Assembly (NCBI RefSeq): GCF_029784155.1
Contig: NC_073693.1
Location: forward strand, 146,880,843-146,944,842
DNA length: 64,000 nucleotides
DNA from: Uranotaenia lowii
Lineage: Eukaryota; Arthropoda; Insecta; Diptera; Culicidae
Direction of reading: 5' to 3'
Position numbers and translations under genes: made by a program. This document shows positions 56,901 to 64,000 of the stretch, piece by piece. Within the stretch, counting starts at the first letter, position 1. Every line of letters starts with the position of its first letter. The notes beneath the pieces were generated by a model that was given only the letters and a program-made list of their open reading frames with translations, was not told the DNA's origin and searched no databases.

Positions 56901-58059
56901 ATAGTTTTGTCCCCACATTCGTTCCACACGCTCCCTCGCCAGCGTTCTTTCCACCAACCCGAACTTTTATTTCTCAACCTTCTCACCTCTACTATAGAAA
57001 TTTCTGCAGTAATTTCAATTTTCGCAAGTCCAGCGCTTCGAACAAGCTTTGTCACCATTCAACTAAATTTAATGGTAATCGAATTGAGCTTTTTTCACTT
57101 TCAGCAATGTTTGCTTGATACTGAAAATGAAGATTGCATAATCTCATGAACCTCGAAGAGCCTGAACGAGCGCCGATATTACCGATTCGTGAATGAGTAT
57201 GCAGAGTGCTTTCGGGATTGAGCTTTCTGTTCATTACCAGATGAATGCAGATTATTATGCAGCACTGAACTCACCAAAGTGAAGTTGCTATTTTAATCGG
57301 GATCATGCAACGTTACACGTTTACTCTTAGTATAAAACGTGTGATCAACATCTATTTCCTGAGTGTTCGTGAATCTTATTTCTTAGTTTTTATTTATCAG
57401 ATTTAAGCTTTTTGCCTTGATGGAATTGGAGATGAAAGCTTAAATCTGAGAAAAATAAGCTCAAATCTGAGAAAAAAAGCTGATCCAAAGCTGAAAGAAC
57501 GAGAGCAATCGGAAAAGGCAACTTGAACATCCTATTTAAAATAACGAAATAAAATCTCGTTCATTAGTATCTTGAACGTGAAATCGTATACTCAATCTTT
57601 AATTAAAACCATATTTCTTCATCCCACCTCCACCTGCTGTAATACATCATATTATAACATTTACATACCTACTTATACGTTCGAAAGCAAAATACAAATT
57701 TTCAAAAAGTTGCTATATGGAAATTAGAATAACACAGTCAGCGTGTTTTCTCGAAATAAGCTATTTTGCAATTATAACCCTTTGGCTCCAAGGGTCCAAA
57801 ACATTCCTGAATGTCATATAGATGATTTTTTTGTCGTAGTATTTATTATTTTGATTGTATTTACCAAATTTATCGTTGTTCAAATCTGAATAAAAACACT
57901 TGTATAAAATCGGATAGCTTTTCTTTGTGTCATTCATAAGTCGCTATCGATGTTATCATGGTGTATAACGATGCTGTGTATTGACGCGATAACAATTAAT
58001 GATCATCCCAAAATGAGATGGTTTGAATCTGAGTATTTTAAAATTAAATAAAAAATTGT
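56901..58059. other. mixed sequence, no firm feature
   Basis: 56920-57240 is less AT-rich with a short ORF pair on opposite strands. 57400-57500 repeats AAGCTTAAATCTGAGAAAAA three times. No gene supported. Confidence 0.35.
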
Positions 58060-58167
58060 GACAAAATCGGGTCATAAAAGGTGACAAAATCGGGGGTAGA
58101 CTAAATCGGGGGTAGACTAAATCGGGGGCAGACATAATCGGTGCGTGACAAAATCGGGCATTCACTG
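58060..58167. mobile_element. end of a pogo-like MITE with TGACAAAATCGGG repeats (fragment)
   Basis: Tandem GGGGTAGACTAAATCG (three copies) and GTGACAAAATCGGG lead to GGGCATTCACTG, then TA (58168-58169). This resembles the right end of a CAGTGAATGCCCG-type MITE. The matching left end was not found in the window. Confidence 0.4.
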
Positions 58168-58226
58168 TATTCAAATGACATAAGCGGCTATAACTAAATG
58201 TTTGTTACAAAACCAGATTGCATGTA

Positions 58227-58864
58227 TCGGGGTAACTTTGGTCACTATGGTTTTAACGTATCTCAACATCTTCAAAATTATTGTTTAGTTCAGTATTTTT
58301 TTTATTTGGGCTCAATTGAATTTTTCAACGTTTTCTCTCAAAAACAAAATTACTGAAAAGATGGACAATGTTGCTACATACATTCAGGGGTAAACATTAT
58401 AAACATTTCTCAATATTTTTGGCCTTAAATACCAATGAAATTTTACTTTTATGCAATTCCCTAGATCCTCATAGAAAATGTACGTGTTTCTAAATTTCCA
58501 AAAATAACCATAGAATGACCATAAAAATAAACCTAAATCTATACCTCTACACAGGAAAAAAGTTAAACTTTCATATAAAATAACCCACTTGTTTCTAAAA
58601 GCTATTATTTTACCAGCAGAGATGTTTGTTTGTGAGTCTTCGAAATATCATATATTTTAAAACTTTAAACTACATTCTAAGTAATATAAAAAATCTCCAA
58701 CTACAAACCAAATTTAGCTTACTAAAAACTCAATTTATAGCCTTTTAAACGTAGAAAACACTGTTCAGATATTTTAACTTCAGACTTAGCTAATAATGAT
58801 TACCTGCAAAAAAATCATGTTGATTAAAGTTACCCCGGTGATCAAAGTTTCTCCTGTTTTCGAT
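58227..58864. mobile_element. MITE-like element with GGGGTAACTTTGGTCAC ends
   Basis: TATCGGGGTAACTTTGGTCA at the left. The right end holds the inverted GTTACCCCGGTGATCAAAGT and CGATACT. The interior is AT-rich with no transposase. The terminal match is imperfect and the target duplication unclear. Confidence 0.4.
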
Positions 58865-59549
58865 ACTCCTTAATCTGAGAGATGTTCTCTACACGGCTTT
58901 TATAAGGTTGCATGATCCTTATTTTAACAGGATTTTCTGTTCCCGTTCTAACATTCGAAAGCTACTGGTTAGTGTTCCTTCATTTTCAGATTTGTTATTC
59001 TATGAAAACTCCAGTATTCAGATGATTCAAACTATTTATTTCTTTAAAGTACTGATAAAAATGAACTTGTTTCTGTTTCTGTTTCTGTTCATATACACAG
59101 TTAAATAATGGTAAAGTTCGCATGGTAAAGTTTACAAAATGTGCTAAAAATGTCAAAATTTCCACCGTTTTCTCCCAATTCCCAGTAAACTTGCTCTTAG
59201 TAAGCGTTTCTGAGTTTAAGGGAGCTTATCTGAGCGATCACATATCATCTTTTCGTTCGTTCGCACTGCGAGATTTCCGCTTTTAGGGTGAACCACGCTT
59301 GGCCTACGAGTCTTAAAATAACCCCATACTTTATGTAAGTTAAAAAATTTGCAAATATGTCATAAACGTTATGTAATAAATGTAATAAATGCAATGAATG
59401 TAAATGTAAAACTCCAAAGGCTTCTTATTTTCTTCCAACCGTTATTCAGCGATTCCATATCAGCATTATCATCAAATCCGATAGCAGATTAACAGGTTGT
59501 AGTTATCTCACTAATCACAGGGACAAACATAAATACATGCTCAGAACTA
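58865..59549. other. no recognisable feature
   Basis: A short (TTTCTG)n tract at about 59069-59088 and GTAATAAATG repeats near 59370. Nothing else supported. Confidence 0.4.
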
Positions 59550-60310
59550 ACAGCTCAACAATGTGGCTTATCCATATTTGAACACCAATGAGTCGCAACT
59601 AGGCATATCTACGGTTGGGCCCCAGTGACTTAGAAGGCGCACATTCACCACAATACCCAGTCAGAGAGAAAAAAAAACGAACGCAGCTCTGCTTTTGTCA
59701 GAACGATTTGTTTATCTAACATTATTTCTTTCGTCGCTGAATGACTTGTCCCGTTTTTTATCTCACTCTTTCATTGAAAAGTGCGATAGCGATTTGTTGT
59801 TGATGGATGCGATGTCAGGCGTCTCGTCGCAACTAGCGGCTGTGTTCACATACACCTGGTCTGGCAAGGTCGAATCGTGGCAGCAGCGGCGATGATCGTC
59901 CGAATGTTTTTAAATATTTGAACTGGACCGGGTGATCGAGGCGCCACCTAGCTTACTTCTGCTCCCGGTGTGCCCTGATCAGTCGATTGCGGCGCTCAGA
60001 ATCGGAAGTGAGTAGCGTAGATGGAAATGAAATGGAATACAAAAAAAAACTATGTAAACAGTTGCATCGTACGCGATCAGACACGCCTGAAATATTATTG
60101 ACCTTCCGCGTTTGATGTACTCTGGATCGCTCCGGTCCGGTGATGAAAATAATAGTGATGACCTGTCGCAGCAAAACTTGACGATGCGACGCTATGAGTA
60201 TGTTATGAATACCATGTTTTATGGTTGATTTGATGGACGGTCGCATTCGTCGGAGGAAGATCTGTGAGCTTGTCTGATATGGGAGGTTCCTTGGGTTCAT
60301 CATAACTTAT
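59550..60310. promoter_or_regulatory. GC-richer unique island, candidate regulatory DNA
   Basis: 59590-60300 is non-repetitive and less AT-rich, with overlapping ORFs on both strands (59695-59895 plus, 59953-60303 minus) that have no splice signals or known domains. As with the islands near 9 kb and 52.5 kb, an intronic enhancer is plausible but unproven. Confidence 0.25.
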
Positions 60311-61134
60311 GGAAGATTATGGGAGTGAAAACTGATTGTATAATTAAGCGCACATTCACTGTGAGTTGGATTTTTTCTGTTTGTTAATCACTGATAAGAT
60401 GATGAGATAGATATTTTTTTAATAATAAATAACAATGTTACCTAAAATATTCCTGGACTAAGCTCAAGTAATGTAAAGCTTATAACTTGACACTTAACTT
60501 TTTCGTGAAGGTCTACAGATGCGCATTATGCGGCTGTAACCTATAAACCAAATGGGAACTTCGGCTTGAAGCTGCAGAATGCTGATACATCCAGTTTCTT
60601 GAAATCTTTTTAAATATCAATAAGTTCGTTAATCAAGATAATTTAAAAAATATTTTTTTTTTATTTATTCAGTAAAAATCAGTTGACTGAATTGCATACC
60701 TTACGGGTATGACAGAAAAATAATCCACTTTAACGTTTATTTGATAGAAATGACAAAACAAATAACCATTTGTTAAAATGACCTATAATTGCCTTGATGA
60801 TTTACTGACCACGCTTTGCATACTATTTGTAAGGTTTTGAAAATTTTTGTGGGAGGGTCCAGCCAGACTCCAAAATAATAAAATGGCCCTTTTTAGATTC
60901 TAAACCTCATTTTTGTTTCCCTGTTTGTTCAAAACCTTTCACAAACTCTCATTAAAATTCATTTTGAAGCTTGGGATGCCACACGATTGGTTTGGGCCAT
61001 GTAGAACAACAGAAAGCTGCTGTTTTCCACGCTTTATAGTTTGGGACATTATTTTTCTAAAGAGTGTATTTTTCCACCCCTCCCGTTTTAGCATGGATTC
61101 TTTCAGGTTCGCTCTCGAAATTCAAATCAAATTA
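60311..61134. other. no recognisable feature
   Basis: AT-rich to about 60900, then moderately unique. The ORF at 60913-61152 runs into the following MITE. Confidence 0.35.
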
Positions 61135-61839
61135 GGAGCTGTCCATAAATGATGTCACGCGTTAGGGGGGGAGAGGGGCTTTCGATTTTTGTGGCAATTT
61201 GTGACATGGGGGGAGGTGGGAGTCAGCTTGAACGTGACATACCATATTGTTACAAAAAAAGGCAAAACAATAAAAAATAATTTTATACTAAATTCAATAA
61301 AATTATACTACGTTAACTTTATGAGCATAAGAAAGTTCAACACTTCCCCTGCAACACTCGAGAAAGTCCGCCCCGCTAAAATCGTGGCAAAACGTGAACA
61401 GGAATGTATCGCTATTCTAACCTGTGGAGAAGAATTGAATTGCGAATTGATTGAAGAAGAGAAACTAGATTTGAATGGTATATCAGACATCGTCGCTGAT
61501 GCTGCAGCTACTGCCTCGACTTTCCCGGTCATTGATATGAAAAGTCATCATCATAATCTTTAGACTTATGATTAAAATGTTTTTTAAGCAAAGCTTGTTA
61601 AGAGTTGGTAACCTTTTTTCAATTCTTTGAATAAAACGGATGAATTTAAAAAAAAGATACATTTTTAATCAAATTTCTAATTTCTAAAGAGTTTAAAAAT
61701 TATTTTCCGCGGGGGGTGGACGTGACTTAATACAAAAAGGGTGGAGACAGAAATTGTGACAATATGTGACGAGGGGGGGGGGGGGGGGAGGGGGTCTATT
61801 TCTTCCAAATTTTGCGTGACATCATTAATGGACGCCCCC
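61135..61839. mobile_element. MITE with CTGTCCATAAATGATGTCACGC ends
   Basis: The left end GAGCTGTCCATAAATGATGT, then CACGC, is matched by the inverted right end GCGTGACATCATTAATGGAC, then GCCCCC. Poly-G tracts (GGGGGGGAGAGGGG at 61164, a longer G run at 61773) sit just inside each end. The interior carries an 80-codon ORF. No transposase. The target duplication could not be defined. Confidence 0.7.
61321..61563 (+). other. 80-codon ORF inside the MITE, unknown
   Basis: From ATG at 61321 the frame reads MSIRKFNTSPATLEKVRPAK through CGEELNCELIEEEKLDLNGI to ...DMKSHHHNL, then TAG. Composition is balanced and acidic, unlike the low-complexity surroundings, and the segment is less AT-rich. It may be a captured host exon. 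The same frame is open from 61189. An opposing 74-codon ORF exists. I recognise no family. Confidence 0.3.
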
Positions 61840-62697
61840 TTACCGTTTAATCTCATAAAAAAAATTCACCCCGCCCTCTATAGATACCTCATCACCATAT
61901 TCTCCATGCCTTTCCAATTCTATAACAGTTATTTGTTTTGAACCATACAATGGATTTTTTTCGGCCATACCCGTTAAGAATGCAATTTAGGAAACTGATT
62001 GCTACTACTGAGTTAAGAAAAAAAATTTAATTTAAAAATGATCTTGAAGTTACAAGCTTTCCTAACTCCAATAGATTTTGAGAAACTGATAATATCAGCA
62101 TTTTATGATTAAAACGATGAGTGGATTTTTATTTGTGCCGGTCACTGTATAGGTATTACTGAAACTTATCAATGGAGTGATAGTCTATCACATTCGAATT
62201 TGTTGCCCTTACTATAACTGTACTCACGTCGTTTGTTCGGAATTCCCCATGTACATAATTATCCCACTTAACACTACATCATCTTATGATTGTTAGCTAG
62301 AAAATTGCTTGGCTACCAATAAAGTTAAGCTTTCGTATAGTCACAAAACGTTCCGTACTATTCCATGTTTGTACTTAAATTTATATAAAAAAAATTCTTA
62401 AAAAACCTCATTTTTGTCATCAGTGTGATATAAAATTATCCAACAAAATAAACAAAATCCTTGTTTCTAATTTATGCATTTGTATTATCTTTTCAGGTAA
62501 GCCGAGATAATTTGATGATTTTATCATGAATTTGGATTTGAACCGCTTATTCATTTGAAAGGTAATGTACGAATCGTCTTTTTAACGCAAATTTTATTGT
62601 CCATTGTCACTAAGTCGATTGAACGAGTGCAAATATATTGTCAACAAAAAACTCAGAAATTGTTCCCTAGGCATTACTGGATTTAGATTCATTCAAA
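61840..62697. other. no recognisable feature
   Basis: AT-rich DNA between two MITEs. Confidence 0.4.
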
Positions 62698-62699
62698 TA

Positions 62700-63651
62700 C
62701 CGTCAAACGGGGCATCATGCAACAGCGGGGTTCGATGCAACATTTATATAACACTACATTGAATAAATTTTTAATTTAATGTATTGTAATAAAGTTATCT
62801 TTCAATGATAACAAAATGATGATGACATAATTTCTCGCATCTTAAGCTAGTTGTCTTAAGTTTTTTATTTTTATGTAAAATTTGAAAAATCGAGCAATAA
62901 ATGTTCCAATTTTAACATTTTTTGATGCCGAAAAAAACTTTACCCAGTATGGCGGATCGGCTTGATAAAATAACCTACAAACTTTTTACAGGTTTCCTCA
63001 TGTTATACCAACATTGTTGGTGTAAAAATATTTTTCGAACAATCACTCAATTTTTTTAAATGAATATTTTTAAAATTCAGTTAGGTGTCTGGGGTTAAAT
63101 GCAACAAAATGCAAATCAAAGAAATACCTTGTAAATTTCGTTTCCATGTGCTGGAATATGAATGTTTTGCATCACGCGTTTGTAAACATTTAAATTTCAT
63201 TCATCCAAACATTTATTTTTATGATTTCAGCTTGTAGAATTTTTCGTAGTATTATTTAACCCCTAAATGTATGCAGCATCCTTATTTTCAGAAAAAATGT
63301 GAAAATTTATTTTTACAGACCCAAAAGCAACTGGAATTGGTGTTGTCATGCGTAATGGTCTTTAAGGCATCGCAAATATATAAAAAACTATGAATTTTCG
63401 TACGTGTTCATAAGATTTTTCATTAAAACAAAGTTGATTGCAAGTTACCCCATTTTCCTAGGAGTGTGAAAATCACATGTTTTTAGAAAATTAAAAATAA
63501 CTGAAGAAACCAATAATTTTTTTAACTACGCCAATTTGATGCCCCAGCATCCTTAAAACTTTTGATGCATAAAGGATACGATTAACTGTGAACATAAGTT
63601 TTTTAGGAGCCATTGAAGTTGAAAATTGTTGCATGTTGCCCCAGTTGACGG
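62700..63651. mobile_element. MITE with CCGTCAAACGGGGCATCATG ends
   Basis: TA (62698-62699) then CCGTCAAACGGGGCATCATG, then CAACA. The right end is inverted: TGTTGCATGTTGCCCCAGTT, then GACGG and TA (63652-63653). TIRs are about 25 bp with TA duplication. The interior repeats GATGCAACA / ATGCAACAAAATG motifs and has no transposase. Confidence 0.75.
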
Positions 63652-63653
63652 TA

Positions 63654-64000
63654 CCAATCAAAGACGTTCGCAAGACATTGAGCTGAAGGCTGAAAGCTTG
63701 GTTTCACATTTTTTTTATCTTCTACACGGGCATTGGTTGGAAGATAAAATATTAAAAAAAATGCAAGACCGGACTGATATCTGAAAAGCGAAAAAAGAAG
63801 AGTTATACCAATGATCACGTATAAGTAAATGATCGCAATTGTGTAGCAAATGGTGTATATTGTGTACAATTTCGAATAATTGTGCAGAAAATGAGTAAAT
63901 TTTAATAAAAAAAAAAACAAGATACAGAAATGAAAAAATGAGAAAAAATTTAATAAAAAAAACAAGATACGGAAAGAAAAAAAATAGCAAATTGTGTAAT
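63654..64000. other. AT-rich DNA at the right edge
   Basis: A-rich low-complexity sequence with imperfect repeats of AAAAAACAAGATACAGAAA at 63910-63980. ORFs on the minus strand are Phe/Leu-rich products of this. Confidence 0.4.

Noticed and set aside
60001..60303. Minus-strand gene of 116 codons (59953-60303)
   Set aside because: Isolated ORF without splice or domain support, overlapping a plus-strand ORF neighbour. It is better treated as a unique noncoding island.

Overview
The window looks like a piece of a repeat-rich insect genome, most likely a dipteran and plausibly a mosquito. This is inferred from visibly AT-rich DNA, GT...AG introns, an APE/RT retrotransposon, Penelope-like fragments with GIY-YIG and hammerhead-like motifs, and many small TA-flanked inverted-repeat elements. 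There is nothing bacterial or organellar in it. Almost every short ORF is chance or repeat-driven. No complete host gene lies here.

Host gene: the only convincing host coding sequence is one exon at 7974-8267 (+). It has a branch point and 3' splice site in front, a short upstream ORF, a 48-codon coding start with a signal-peptide-like N terminus, and a GTGAGT donor. Everything after 8267 on the + strand is probably its very long first coding intron, although the next exon is not visible. More GC-rich, non-repetitive islands at about 9050-9760, 20400-22060, 52440-53060 and 59550-60310 are candidate regulatory DNA.

Mobile DNA, left to right: a Penelope-like 3' end with a hammerhead-like motif (1-240); a Tc1-like inverted repeat (884-1757); a MITE inside a MITE (1832-3756); MITEs at 4407, 5537, 8337 and 9762; a Penelope-like hairpin with broken GIY-YIG endonuclease (12034-13710); a nested element at 15230-17100; a foldback-like palindrome (about 17995-19625); a 2.7-kb TA-flanked element carrying a second element (22975-25651); a 12-copy 78-bp tandem array (28721-29690); a hAT-type element with an exact 8-bp target duplication (32412-33803); tRNA-derived SINE heads (32163, 34940); and a pogo-like MITE split by an insertion with a 24-bp target duplication (36251-38804).

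The most striking block is 39134-48791. It is a hAT-type element (8-bp duplication TTCAATAG) that contains a second element built on a 143-bp tandem period. That element is itself split by a 6068-bp insertion holding an intact 949-codon non-LTR retrotransposon ORF and a TTTTGTCAA minisatellite. Further right are a second copy of the 22975 element (about 50930-51965), a 1.1-kb palindromic array of TGACAAAAT-like units (55740-56900), and MITEs at about 58227, 61135 and 62700. The one at 61135 carries an 80-codon ORF.
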